A stretch of DNA of 49,722 nucleotides, taken from the NCBI RefSeq assembly GCF_034432235.1, contig NZ_DAOUCJ010000086.1:1-49722 (forward strand). The letters are read 5' to 3'. This DNA is from Thermoflexus sp. GTDB taxonomy: Bacteria > Chloroflexota > Anaerolineae > Thermoflexales > Thermoflexaceae. The translations under genes and the position numbers were made by a program. Under the pieces are notes generated by a model. It worked only from the letters and a program-made list of their open reading frames with translations. It made no database searches and was not told the DNA's origin. This document shows positions 8,070 through 17,592 of the stretch, one piece after another (within the stretch, counting starts at the first letter, position 1; the number at the start of each line of letters is the position of its first letter).

Positions 8070-9458
8070 ATGCGCTTTGTTCCGCACACGGAGGAAGAGC
8101 GTCGCGAGATGCTCCGGGCCATCGGCGTGGAGCGGATTGAGGATCTCTTCGCCGATGTGCCGGAAGCTTATCGCTTTCCCCCTTTGAACCTCCCTGAGCC
8201 CCTGACGGAGCTGGAAGTTCGCTGGGAGCTGGAGGCCCTGGCGGAAGCCAACATCCACACCGGTCAATATGCGTGCTTCCTCGGCGCCGGGGCTTACCGG
8301 CACTTCATCCCGGCGGTTATCGATGAGTTGTTGCGCCGCGGGGAGTTCTATACCGCTTACACTCCTTACCAGCCGGAGGTCAGCCAGGGCACCCTCCAGG
8401 CGATGTTCGAGTTCCAGTCCATGATCTGCGCCCTTACTGGAATGGAGGTGGCCAACGCCAGCCATTACGACGGCTCCTCCGCCCTCGCGGAAGCGGTGCT
8501 GATGGCCTTGCGGCTGACCCGGGGGGAGCGGCCGAAGGTGCTTTTGTTCCCCACCATCCATCCAGAATACCGGGCGGTGGTCCACACGTATGTCCAGCAC
8601 CTGGACGTCCGCCTGGAGGGAGAAAGCGGATGGACCCTTGACCAGTTGCGGAGGCCGATTCTCCTTGTGGAAGAGCTGGAAGCCCGCCTGGACGCGGAGA
8701 CAGCGGCCCTGGTGATCCCTTACCCCGATTTCCTGGGTCGGGTGCTCCCCCCTTCGCGCCTGCGGGAGACGGCGGATCGGGTCCACCAGGCCGGCGCGTT
8801 GCTGATCGCCGTGGTTAACCCTATCGCCCTGGCTCTCTTCGAGCCCCCAGGGAGCTGGGGGGCGGATATCGTGGTGGGCGAGGGGCAGCCCCTGGGGATC
8901 CCCCTGAGCTTCGGGGGTCCCTATCTGGGGATCATGGCCACCCGTATGGCGTTCGTGCGTCAGCTGCCCGGCCGCATCGTGGGAGAGACGGTGGATCTGG
9001 AGGGCCGCCGGGGATATGTCTTGACCCTCTCCACCCGTGAGCAGCATATCCGCCGGGAGAAGGCCACCAGCAACATCACCACGAACGTCGGCCTGATGGC
9101 CCTGGCGGCCACGATCTATCTTTCCGTGATGGGCAAGCACGGGCTCCGTCAGGTCGCCTCGCTCTGCTATCATAAGGCCCACTACCTGGCGGAACGGATC
9201 GCCTCTCTTCCGGGCTACGAGGTCTGGCGCGAGCATCCATTCTTCCACGAGTTTGTGGTTCGAACCCCGCGCCCGGTTGCCGAGATCAACCGGATCCTTT
9301 ACGAGGATTATCAGATCCTGGGCGGCTATGATCTGGGCCAGGCGGATCCTGTGCTGGCTGGCCATATGTTGCTGTGCGTCACAGAGATGAACACGCGGGA
9401 GGAGATCGACGCGCTGGTGGAGGCCCTGGGCGAAATCGGGCCGGCCTATGAGGGCTGA
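8070..9458 (+). CDS. gcvPA: Glycine dehydrogenase (decarboxylating) subunit 1
   Basis: N-terminal half of the split P-protein, 462 residues, close to the usual 440-460. It pairs with GcvPB to decarboxylate glycine on PLP and load the aminomethyl group on the H protein. Family marks: MRFVPHTEEERREMLRAIG start, CFLGAGAYRHFIPAVI, YTPYQPEVSQGTLQAMFEFQ, NASHYDGSSALAEA and REQHIRREKATSNI. The frame is open 132 bases further upstream, but the Met at 8070 fits the family start and has GGAGGTG at 8060-8066. It follows gcvH by 110 bases. Confidence 0.96.
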   Translation: MRFVPHTEEERREMLRAIGVERIEDLFADVPEAYRFPPLNLPEPLTELEVRWELEALAEANIHTGQYACFLGAGAYRHFIPAVIDELLRRGEFYTAYTPYQPEVSQGTLQAMFEFQSMICALTGMEVANASHYDGSSALAEAVLMALRLTRGERPKVLLFPTIHPEYRAVVHTYVQHLDVRLEGESGWTLDQLRRPILLVEELEARLDAETAALVIPYPDFLGRVLPPSRLRETADRVHQAGALLIAVVNPIALALFEPPGSWGADIVVGEGQPLGIPLSFGGPYLGIMATRMAFVRQLPGRIVGETVDLEGRRGYVLTLSTREQHIRREKATSNITTNVGLMALAATIYLSVMGKHGLRQVASLCYHKAHYLAERIASLPGYEVWREHPFFHEFVVRTPRPVAEINRILYEDYQILGGYDLGQADPVLAGHMLLCVTEMNTREEIDALVEALGEIGPAYEG

Positions 9459-9537
9459 GAACAGGAATCGGGGATGAGCCGTTTCCCCGTCACCTGATCT
9501 CCCAGATCCTGTTCCAACTCCAGGCTGGAGGTGTGAG

Positions 9538-11022
9538 ATGCAGGAGCCTCTGATCTTTGAATACTCCGTTCCCGGTCGGCGGGGCGTGGAGATGCCCGAG
9601 CCGGACGTCCCGGAGGCTCCTTTCCCGGAAGGCTTTCTTCGAGAGGATCTTCCCCTTCCGGAGGTAAGCGAGATCGATGTGGTCCGTCATTTCCTCCGCC
9701 TCTCCCAGATGAACTACGGGGTGGACAAAGGCTTCTACCCCCTGGGCTCCTGCACGATGAAATACAACCCCAAGATCAACGAAGAGATGGCCCGGCTTCC
9801 CGGCTTCGCCCAGCTTCATCCTTATCAGGATCTCGACACAGTGCAGGGAGCACTGGCCCTGATGTATCACCTCCAGGAATTTCTGAAGGAGATCGGAGGA
9901 TTCGCCGCAGTCTCCCTTCAACCAGCGGCGGGCTCCCAGGGCGAGCTGGCAGGCATCTTAATGATCCGGGCGTATCACCGGGACCGCGGGGAAGGGAAGA
10001 AGCGGATCAAGATGCTGATCCCGGATTCCGCCCATGGCACAAACCCGGCCTCCTCGGCCATGGCCGGCCTGCAGGTGGTCAACATCCCGTCGGACCGGCG
10101 GGGAAACATCGATCTGGATGCTCTGCGCCGGGAATGCGACGAGACCGTGGCGGGCCTGATGATCACCAATCCCAACACCCTGGGGCTCTTCGACGAGAAC
10201 CTGATGGAAGCCATTGAGCTCGTCCACCGCTGCGGAGGGCTGATCTACGGCGATGGGGCGAACATGAATGCCCTGATGGGGATCTGTAAGCCCGGCGAGA
10301 TGGGCTTCGATGTCATGCATTACAACCTGCATAAGACGTTCAGCACCCCCCACGGCGGCGGGGGTCCGGGGGCAGGACCGGTGGGGGCCAGCGAGCGGCT
10401 GGCTCCGTATCTGCCCGGGCCCATTGTGGCCATCGACCGGGAGCGGACTGTGCGCCCGGACGAGCCGGTCTACACGCTGGTGTGGCCGGAGCGCAGCATC
10501 GGCCGGGTGCGGGCCTTCTATGGCCATTTCGGGGTCTTCGTCCGGGCTTACACCTATATCCGGATGCATGGCCCCCGCTTGCGGGAGGTCTCTGAGGCGG
10601 CGGTCCTGAACGCCAATTACCTGCTGGCGCGGCTGCGGAGCGTTTACCCGGTGCCCTATGATCGTTTGTGCAAGCATGAATTCGTGATCATGGGGAAGGT
10701 GCCGGGCACGCCTATCCGGGCCCTGGATATCTCCAAGCGTTTGATGGATTATGGCTTCCATCCGCCGACGAATTATTTCCCGCTGATCGTGCCGGAAGCT
10801 TTGATGATCGAACCGACGGAAACCGAAAGCAAGGCCACCCTGGATGCCTTCGCGGAGGCGATGCGGCGGATTGCGGAGGAGGCGCGGCAGGATCCGCAGC
10901 GGGTGCAGCAGGCGCCTCATACCACTCCAGTGCGCCGCCTGGATGAGGCGCGAGCCGCCCGCCAGCTCATCCTGCGCTATCTCCCGGCTTCCGAGCCCCG
11001 TCCCACCCTCGCTCAGGCGTAG
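9538..11022 (+). CDS. gcvPB: Glycine dehydrogenase (decarboxylating) subunit 2
   Basis: PLP-binding half of the split P-protein, 494 residues. The PLP lysine is Lys266 in MHYNLHKTFSTPHGGGGPG. Other marks are GFYPLGSCTMKYNPK, the glycine-rich QPAAGSQGELAG and the DSAHGTNPASSA segment. GGAGGTG lies 8 bases before the ATG. It is the last gene of the operon: no gcvT (aminomethyltransferase) or lipoamide dehydrogenase gene follows, so the T and L proteins must be encoded elsewhere. The rRNA promoters begin about 60 bases after its stop. Confidence 0.97.
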   Translation: MQEPLIFEYSVPGRRGVEMPEPDVPEAPFPEGFLREDLPLPEVSEIDVVRHFLRLSQMNYGVDKGFYPLGSCTMKYNPKINEEMARLPGFAQLHPYQDLDTVQGALALMYHLQEFLKEIGGFAAVSLQPAAGSQGELAGILMIRAYHRDRGEGKKRIKMLIPDSAHGTNPASSAMAGLQVVNIPSDRRGNIDLDALRRECDETVAGLMITNPNTLGLFDENLMEAIELVHRCGGLIYGDGANMNALMGICKPGEMGFDVMHYNLHKTFSTPHGGGGPGAGPVGASERLAPYLPGPIVAIDRERTVRPDEPVYTLVWPERSIGRVRAFYGHFGVFVRAYTYIRMHGPRLREVSEAAVLNANYLLARLRSVYPVPYDRLCKHEFVIMGKVPGTPIRALDISKRLMDYGFHPPTNYFPLIVPEALMIEPTETESKATLDAFAEAMRRIAEEARQDPQRVQQAPHTTPVRRLDEARAARQLILRYLPASEPRPTLAQA

Positions 11023-11084
11023 TCCGCTCGCAGGCTGCGGATGGAGCGGGGGATGCCCGATCCCACCCAGGGTTTCGTCTGATG

Positions 11085-11113
11085 TTGACAGGGAGGAGAG
11101 GATCCGGTATATT
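11085..11113 (+). promoter_or_regulatory. rRNA promoter P1
   Basis: Perfect TTGACA (11085-11090), 17-base spacer, TATATT (11108-11113). Confidence 0.8.
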
Positions 11114-11168
11114 AAGGAAGGGATGGTTTGGGGTGACCGGGATCCTGGGGTGATCTCCCCTGGGAGTC

Positions 11169-11197
11169 TTGACAAACCCGGGGGGTTGTGCTATAAA
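11169..11197 (+). promoter_or_regulatory. rRNA promoter P2
   Basis: Perfect TTGACA (11169-11174), 17-base spacer, TATAAA (11192-11197). A third, weaker pair (TTGACG at 11257, TATGGG at 11280, also 17 apart) lies further down. Tandem promoters are normal for rRNA genes. Confidence 0.85.
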
Positions 11198-11317
11198 ATA
11201 AGGTGCGTTTGGATCCTGGACAGGCGAAAGCTGGCGGGGCGCATGGCCGGTGGACGTTGACGCAGGCCCGCCCCACCGTTATGGGGACTGATTCCCATAG
11301 CGGCTTGTGTTGTCTTC

Positions 11318-11348
11318 CGCACCTTAACAACTGAATTGTGGCAGGAAG
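11318..11348 (+). repeat. 5' arm of the 16S pre-rRNA processing stem
   Basis: These 31 bases are the exact reverse complement of 13108-13138 beyond the 16S 3' end. The transcript can therefore enclose 16S in a 31-bp perfect helix, the usual RNase III substrate. Confidence 0.9.
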
Positions 11349-11422
11349 TCCGGGGACGTCTGGCAGAAGTCTTGCGGTCGGACCTTACACCCCGGGAGGT
11401 CAACCTCCTGGGGATAGGAGAG

Positions 11423-12993
<1,571 letters not shown>

Positions 12994-13107
12994 TAGGGAG
13001 TGTTGGTCGAGGGCGATCTCCCGGCGTGAGCCGGATGCCCTTCGACCCACCCCATGGTGGTCCGTCAGAGGCGTTGCCTCTGGCGTCCCAACGCCGGACG
13101 CCCGGCC

Positions 13108-13138
13108 CTTCCTGCCACAATTCAGTTGTTAAGGTGCG
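13108..13138 (+). repeat. 3' arm of the 16S pre-rRNA processing stem
   Basis: Exact reverse complement of 11318-11348. It lies between 16S and 5S, so the helix encloses 16S alone. Confidence 0.9.
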
Positions 13139-13159
13139 TCATGCGTGGAGTCCTCCCAT

Positions 13160-13281
13160 TCCCCTGGTGACTGGAGCGGCGGGGAAACACCCGGTCCCAT
13201 CCCGAACCCGGAAGTTAAGCCCGCCAGCGCCGATGGTACTGGAGGGGCGACCCTCTGGGAGAGTAGGCCGTTGCCAGGGGA
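13160..13281 (+). rRNA. rrf: 5S ribosomal RNA
   Basis: About 120 bases with the 5S core CCCATCCCGAACCCGGAAGTTAAGCCC split over the usual loops, GCCGATGGTACTG, and GGGAGAGTAGG. The closing helix is TTCCCCTGGTGAC with GTTGCCAGGGGAA and can be extended outward to CCATT/AATGG. It follows 16S directly, without a 23S gene between. Ends are approximate. Confidence 0.95.
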
Positions 13282-13291
13282 ATGGTTGCGC

Positions 13292-13363
13292 CGCGGGGTG
13301 GAGCAGCGGTAGCTCGCCAGGCTCATAACCTGGAGGTCGCGGGTTCGAATCCCGCCCCCGCAA
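13292..13363 (+). tRNA. Initiator tRNA-fMet (anticodon CAT)
   Basis: 72-base cloverleaf with anticodon loop CTCATAA. Initiator features: C1 faces A72 instead of pairing, and the D-stem has GAGC/GCTC with purine 11-pyrimidine 24. The anticodon stem is CCAGG/CCTGG, so the usual run of three G-C pairs next to the loop is an A-U plus two G-C. No CCA is encoded. It lies 10 bases after 5S. Confidence 0.93.
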
Positions 13364-13375
13364 CTGTCTGGATAC

Positions 13376-13401
13376 GGCACGGTGTGATTTCACGCTGTGC
13401 C
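13376..13401 (+). terminator. Hairpin after tRNA-fMet
   Basis: A 12-bp stem (GGCACGGTGTGA with TCACGCTGTGCC, two G-U pairs) follows the tRNA by 12 bases. It lacks a T run, so it may be a processing or pause hairpin instead of a terminator. Confidence 0.45.
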
Positions 13402-13448
13402 CTCATCTGTGGGTTCCGCCAGATCCTCCTCCTGCACCCCTGTGGGAA

Positions 13449-13483
13449 GGGCGGACGGTAAAGCGGCCGCTCGCCCCTTTTTC
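13449..13483 (+). terminator. Intrinsic terminator of the 16S-5S-tRNA unit
   Basis: Stem GGGCGGACGG (13449-13458) with CCGCTCGCCC (13467-13476), one mismatch, followed by CTTTTTCTCTTT. Confidence 0.7.
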
Positions 13484-13564
13484 TCTTTACGTTCCCACTG
13501 TGCCTGTAGGGGATATCGGTGCATGGGATTCCCAATGGGTCTTGGCGACCCGAAGGAGGTTGCC

Positions 13565-14641
13565 ATGGAGCGTCGAAACCGCCCCATCCTCCCGGACGAG
13601 GAGGAGGAGCTGGAAAACGAGGAGCTCTGGGCCGAGCCCTGGGAGGAGGAGGCCCCTCTGGAGGAGCTCGACCTGGAGCCTGAACTGGATGAGGAAACGT
13701 CCCTCCCGGTCCTGGGCGAACTGGCGGAGGATCGGGATCTGATCTCCCTTTACTTCCGGGAGGTCACCGATCATCCCCTGCTCACCGCCGAGGAGGAAAA
13801 GGAGCTGGCCACGCGGATGGCCCGCGGGCGAGAGGCCGCTCGTCGCCTGGCCCGCGATGGAAATCTTCCGCCCGAGGTCCGCCAGCGTCTGGAGCGGCTG
13901 GTGGAGGAAGGCCGCCAGGCTCGCGAGAAGCTGATCACCTCGAACTTCCGGCTGGTGATCAGTGTGGCCAAGAAGTATCAGGGCCTCGGGGTACCCCTGC
14001 TGGATCTGATCCAGGAGGGGAACCTGGGCCTGATGAAGGCCGTGGAGCGCTTCGATCCCAAGCGGGGCCGTCGCTTCTCGACCTATGCCACGTGGTGGAT
14101 CCGCCAGGCGATCACCCGGGCGCTGGCGATGCAGGCCCGCACGATCCGCCTGCCGATCCATGCTCAGGAGCAGCTGCGAAAGGCCCAGCGGATCGCCCAT
14201 CAGATCGAGCAGGAGGCTGGCCGGCCAGCCACCCCAGAGGAGGTTGCAGAGCGGCTGGGTATGGAGACCGACAAGGTGGAGTGGCTCTGGAATGCCGCCC
14301 GGCCGTTGCTCTCTCTGGAAGAGCCCATGGATGACGAGGGGGAGACCACGCTGGAAGGGGCGATCCGGGATGTGGAGAGCCCGGCTCCTGATGAGGTGGT
14401 GGCGGATCAGCTGTTGCGGGAGCAAATCGAAGAGTTGCTCAATGAGTTGCCCAGCCGCCACGCCCGGGTTCTCCGGTTGCGATATGGATTCGAAGATGGG
14501 CGATCCTACACCCTGGAGGAGGTTGCCCAACGGTTCGGGCTAAGCCGGGAGCGGATCCGCCAGATCGAGGCGGAGGCTCTGCGCTATCTGCGCAAGCAGC
14601 TCAAGGTGCGCCAGATGAGGGAGTTCCTGAAGGCTGCTTGA
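13565..14641 (+). CDS. rpoD: RNA polymerase primary sigma factor (RpoD/SigA)
   Basis: Housekeeping sigma factor of 358 residues. The N-terminal 55 residues are strongly acidic. Region 1.2 is around DLISLYFREVTDHPLLTAEE, region 2 holds LITSNFRLVISVAKKYQGLG, LLDLIQEGNLGLMKAVERFD and STYATWWIRQAITRA, and region 4 ends in SRERIRQIEAEALRYLRKQ. Region 4.2 and the -10-recognition helix are intact, matching the TTGACA/TATAAT promoters seen in this window. A strong AAGGAGGT precedes the ATG at 13565; the open frame extends upstream but without a ribosome site. The classical long region 1.1 is absent, which is normal for several phyla. Confidence 0.95.
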   Translation: MERRNRPILPDEEEELENEELWAEPWEEEAPLEELDLEPELDEETSLPVLGELAEDRDLISLYFREVTDHPLLTAEEEKELATRMARGREAARRLARDGNLPPEVRQRLERLVEEGRQAREKLITSNFRLVISVAKKYQGLGVPLLDLIQEGNLGLMKAVERFDPKRGRRFSTYATWWIRQAITRALAMQARTIRLPIHAQEQLRKAQRIAHQIEQEAGRPATPEEVAERLGMETDKVEWLWNAARPLLSLEEPMDDEGETTLEGAIRDVESPAPDEVVADQLLREQIEELLNELPSRHARVLRLRYGFEDGRSYTLEEVAQRFGLSRERIRQIEAEALRYLRKQLKVRQMREFLKAA

Positions 14642-14662
14642 GCACCCTCGTAAACAAAGGAT

Positions 14663-14698
14663 CAAGAGGCCGGCACCCGATGCGTCGCCGGCCTCTTG
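14663..14698 (+). terminator. Terminator after rpoD
   Basis: Perfect 12-bp stem CAAGAGGCCGGC/GCCGGCCTCTTG (14663-14674 with 14687-14698), followed by TTGTTG. Confidence 0.75.
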
Positions 14699-14749
14699 TT
14701 GTTGAATGGAGCTGTCTTTCCCATATCTCTGTCAGGAGGAAGCCTGCCC

Positions 14750-15526
14750 ATGTTACGAGTGGAACGCCAGGGGGAGCTCGCGATCTGGATTGTGGATCGC
14801 CCCCCGCGACGGAACGCGATGGATTGGGCTACCATGCAGGCCTTCGCCCGGGCGGTGGAGGAGGCAGTTCGGGATCCTGCGCTGCGGGTGGTGATCCTCA
14901 CCGGTGCGGAAAGGACTTTCCTCTCCGGAGCGGATCTGTATGAGATGGCGCATTATCGCACTGAGGCGGATGGATATCGGTTGGGGCAGGTTATGGGCGA
15001 GGCGTTGCGCCAGCTGGAAGAGGCCCCATGGATCAGCATCGCGGCCATCAATGGGCCCGCGCGGGGCGGCGGCGTGGAAGTGGCGCTGGCCTGCGATCTG
15101 CGGGTGATGGCTGAGGACGCCGATCTGGCTTTCGTGCAGGTCACCTGGGCCCTCACTCCCGGATGGGGTGGAGGGCAGCGTTTGCGGCGGCGGATTGGGC
15201 CCGGCCGGGCGCTGGAGCTCCTCCTGACCGCACGGCAGATCCGCGCGGAGGAGGCGTTCCGCCTGGGGCTGGTCGAGCGCTTGGCCCCCGCTGGTCAGGC
15301 GCTTGCGGAAGCCCTCGCTCTGGCCCGGGAGATCCTGCGCTGGGATCCTGGGGCCGTGCAGGCGATCAAGGCGGTGATCCGGGATGGGGATGTGCTCCCC
15401 TTTCATGAAGCCCTTCGGCTCGAGCGCGAGCGCTTCGCTCGTCTCTGGGCAGCTCCTGCCCACTGGGCTGCCTTGGAACGCTTTCTACAACGGAATCAAC
15501 AGCCGGATCCGGGCCGGGCGGTTTGA
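14750..15526 (+). CDS. Enoyl-CoA hydratase/isomerase family protein, one catalytic Glu replaced
   Basis: 258-residue crotonase-fold protein. The oxyanion-hole motifs SGADL (59-63) and ARGGGVEVALACD are present. In hydratases two glutamates 20 residues apart do the chemistry (Glu144 and Glu164 in the rat enzyme). Here the first is Glu110 in GGGVEVAL, but the second position, Gln130 in AFVQVTWALTPGWGGG, is glutamine. Standard 2-enoyl-CoA hydration is therefore doubtful; family members with such changes act as isomerases, decarboxylases or lyases on acyl-CoA. AGGAGG precedes the ATG at 14750. The frame is open upstream through the rpoD terminator, which is not coding. Confidence 0.82.
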   Translation: MLRVERQGELAIWIVDRPPRRNAMDWATMQAFARAVEEAVRDPALRVVILTGAERTFLSGADLYEMAHYRTEADGYRLGQVMGEALRQLEEAPWISIAAINGPARGGGVEVALACDLRVMAEDADLAFVQVTWALTPGWGGGQRLRRRIGPGRALELLLTARQIRAEEAFRLGLVERLAPAGQALAEALALAREILRWDPGAVQAIKAVIRDGDVLPFHEALRLERERFARLWAAPAHWAALERFLQRNQQPDPGRAV

Positions 15527-15571
15527 AAATTCCCGGAGGGGTTATCGAGGCTGGCTATCCCTTATCCTCCC

Positions 15572-16081
15572 TCAATCGATGGCCTCTTCGCAGATCATCC
15601 GGAACCCGCATGCGCGACAGCGGGCCGGCGATTGGTGCTGGCGGTGCGCTTCCCCGCGCCTCAGATCCTGCCGCATGGAGGCCAGAATCCTCAGGAGCTT
15701 TTCCCGGAGCTCGGAGGTGTATTCCACCCGGAACGATCGATCCCGATAGCGGATCCACCCATATGGCGGGCGGATATCCAGCGCTTCTTCCACCAGCAGG
15801 CAATAGGCGATTAGCTGCATCACGTGGGAGGGATAGGGATGCTGTGGGGCTGAGGTGGCTTTCACTTCCACCGGAATGATCGTTTTCCCCTGTCGGATCA
15901 GGTAATCCGGTCTGCCGATCAGACCATAACGAGGGGCAAAGAGCGGAGGGGAAGCTCTGGCGCTGGACATGTCCTCCTCCAGAACCTCGCCGCGCGGAAG
16001 GCCGGCCCGTTGCTGGAGAAGCCATCCGAGGCCTCCGATGGCCAGCGCCAGCAGCAGAAGGAGAACACCGGTCATCAGCAT
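15572..16081 (-). CDS. Membrane-anchored Cas4/PD-(D/E)XK-like nuclease
   Basis: 169-residue protein. Residues 4-22 (TGVLLLLLALAIGGLGWLL) form one N-terminal membrane helix or uncleaved signal. The rest looks like the Dna2/Cas4 type of PD-(D/E)XK nuclease: GRPD (56-59), VEVK (71-74) and QLIAY (89-93) match motifs II, III and the QxxxY motif, and CRACGFRMIC supplies three cysteines (155, 158, 164) of the iron-sulphur site. The fourth, N-terminal cysteine of typical Cas4 is not seen. No CRISPR array or other cas gene is present. The Met at 16081 is chosen over upstream codons because the hydrophobic helix follows and GAGGGG lies before it. It follows a small gene on the same strand by 43 bases. 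Confidence 0.65.
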   Translation of the reverse strand: MLMTGVLLLLLALAIGGLGWLLQQRAGLPRGEVLEEDMSSARASPPLFAPRYGLIGRPDYLIRQGKTIIPVEVKATSAPQHPYPSHVMQLIAYCLLVEEALDIRPPYGWIRYRDRSFRVEYTSELREKLLRILASMRQDLRRGEAHRQHQSPARCRACGFRMICEEAID

Positions 16082-16124
16082 CCTGGACCCCTCGTTCCGC
16101 GCAGCGCGCGGGAGCATCGCAGCC

Positions 16125-16385
16125 CTATAATGCCCGTAAGGCGCCGACCTCCTGAACGTCCACCGGCACGCCATCGATCTCTGGAGGAATGCGATCCTCC
16201 GGCGCCAGCGCCTCCATCGGGACCTTGCGGCGGACGGAGACCACGAGGCAGAGCTCATCGGTGGAGCGACCGCCCCGCTGGCGATAGCCAATCCCCACGG
16301 CCACCACGTTCGCCTTGCGCAGCAGCTCGGCCTCTCGCCGTCGCTTCACTTCCTGAATCCGAGCCAGTGTCTCTGCTGAACTCAT
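16125..16385 (-). CDS. Small protein resembling the N-terminal segment of trypsin-like peptidase-family proteins
   Basis: 86 residues: a charged helix (residues about 4-24) followed by NVVAVGIGYRQRGGRSTDE, CLVVSVRRKVPMEAL and DGVPVDVQEVG. This order (VVGVGxGYK, hydrophobic VVxVxxKVP, DGxPxDVxEVG) is what I recall from the N-terminal part of larger chymotrypsin-like proteins in several bacterial phyla. Here it stands alone and stops where the protease domain would begin, so there is no catalytic triad. Whether it is a remnant or a functional small protein cannot be told. It precedes the Cas4-like gene and follows the DUF3054 gene on the minus strand. Confidence 0.55.
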   Translation of the reverse strand: MSSAETLARIQEVKRRREAELLRKANVVAVGIGYRQRGGRSTDELCLVVSVRRKVPMEALAPEDRIPPEIDGVPVDVQEVGALRAL

Positions 16386-16442
16386 CCCGGCGCTCCGGTT
16401 TGATTTCCTGAGGGCTTTGGGGTTTTCCCTCCCGTAGAGAGG

Positions 16443-16853
16443 CTACTTTTCGGCAAGCCGTGTTCCTTGTTTGCGCAGGATCCACAGCTGCAGAAGCCCT
16501 CGCCAGAGGACAAGCAGGAATCCATTGCCGAGCAGGGTGATGGCGGCGAAGGGGATCGGGGCCGGACGGCCCAGGGCCAGGCTCCGGAGGATCAGGCCCA
16601 GGATCCCTGCTCCCAGCCAGGCCAATCCGGTCTGCAGCGCCACATGCCCCGGTGAGCGCATGGGATCTATGCGATCCAGACGGGCCGCCCACGCCACTAT
16701 CGCCCAGGCGAGGAAAAAGGGGGTCGCCGTCCGCGCGATGCCCCAGAGCACTGGGCCCTCGTTGAGCAGGCCATGGCTGGCCCGCCCGAGGGCCGCAAAG
16801 AGCAGGAACACCAGGAGATCGCCACCCCATAGGATCCATCGCGGCGTGTTCAT
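16443..16853 (-). CDS. DUF3054-type integral membrane protein
   Basis: 136 residues with four hydrophobic segments, about 5-25, 39-56, 73-95 and 101-123. GGDLLVFLLFAALGRASHG near the N-terminus and IARTATPFFLAWAIVAW fit the DUF3054 family of small bacterial membrane proteins, which has no known function. The Met at 16853 has GGAG 8 bases ahead and begins just before the conserved segment; a Met 33 bases further up would add 11 residues. First of three minus-strand genes. Confidence 0.7.
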   Translation of the reverse strand: MNTPRWILWGGDLLVFLLFAALGRASHGLLNEGPVLWGIARTATPFFLAWAIVAWAARLDRIDPMRSPGHVALQTGLAWLGAGILGLILRSLALGRPAPIPFAAITLLGNGFLLVLWRGLLQLWILRKQGTRLAEK

Positions 16854-17016
16854 CGAAGGCTCCAAATGAAAGGGATGCTCTTGCATTCATTATACCCAGG
16901 GTTTCCAGGGGTCATGGGGCCTCGGCCCAGCTTCTGAAAACCATCGGACTTGCTGTGCGATCCGCGATGAGCCAGACTGGAGTGAGGCATTCAGAGACCA
17001 GAGAAGGAGGGAGTCG

Positions 17017-17472
17017 ATGGGTTTAAAGGAGCGGCTCCAGGAGGACCTGAAGGAAGCGATGCGTGCGGGGGATGAGCCCCGAAAGACAGCCATCCGTATG
17101 GCGTTGCTGGCCATCCGCATGGCGGAGGTGGAAGCTGCCCGTCCCCTCAGCGAGGATGAGATCCTGCGGGTGCTTCAGAACGAGGTCAAACGGCGTCGCG
17201 AGACACTGGATGAGCTGGAGAAGGCCAACCGGCCGGATCGACTCGCCGCGGAGCGAGCCGAGCTCGAGGCATTGCTGACTTATCTTCCACAACCGCTGAC
17301 CCGGGAGGAAATCGAGGCGATGGCGCGCGAGGTGATCGCCGAGATCGGCGCTGCTTCGCCGGCTCAGCTGGGAGAGGTGATGAAGCGCTTAATGCCCAGG
17401 GTCCGTGGTCGAGCGGATGGCCGGGAAGTGCAGGAGATCGTGCGCCGCCTCCTGACGGAAGCATCCTTATAA
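17017..17472 (+). CDS. yqeY: GatB/YqeY domain protein
   Basis: 151-residue soluble helical protein, standard length for the YqeY family, which resembles the tRNA-binding tail domain of GatB. Marks: LKERLQEDLKEAMRAGDEPR start, VLQNEVKRRRETLDEL, and LLTYLPQPLTREEIEAM. The family is linked to tRNA-dependent amidotransferases but its cellular role is not established. AAGGAGGGAG precedes the ATG at the right distance. It is divergent from the DUF3054 gene and convergent with the lipoprotein gene. Confidence 0.9.
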   Translation: MGLKERLQEDLKEAMRAGDEPRKTAIRMALLAIRMAEVEAARPLSEDEILRVLQNEVKRRRETLDELEKANRPDRLAAERAELEALLTYLPQPLTREEIEAMAREVIAEIGAASPAQLGEVMKRLMPRVRGRADGREVQEIVRRLLTEASL

Positions 17473-17592
17473 TGGAGGGATTGCCTTTGTTAACCCCGGC
17501 TTCTGGAGGAGGTCCGGGCGGCGCACGCTGTCGAAGATGGCCTGCACCGCCCGGCCCGAAGGGGTGTGGGAGGAGAGGCGGGGATACGGACG

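Noticed and set aside
13397..13564. N-terminal extension of the sigma factor
   Set aside because: The strong AAGGAGGT site and family start support the ATG at 13565; the extension crosses a terminator.
15572..16081. Possible CRISPR-Cas locus suggested by the Cas4-like protein
   Set aside because: No direct-repeat array or other cas gene was seen anywhere in the window.
17512..17554. Stem CCGGGCGG/CCGCCCGG between yqeY and the SIMPL gene as terminator
   Set aside because: Long loop and no T run; too weak to list as a feature.
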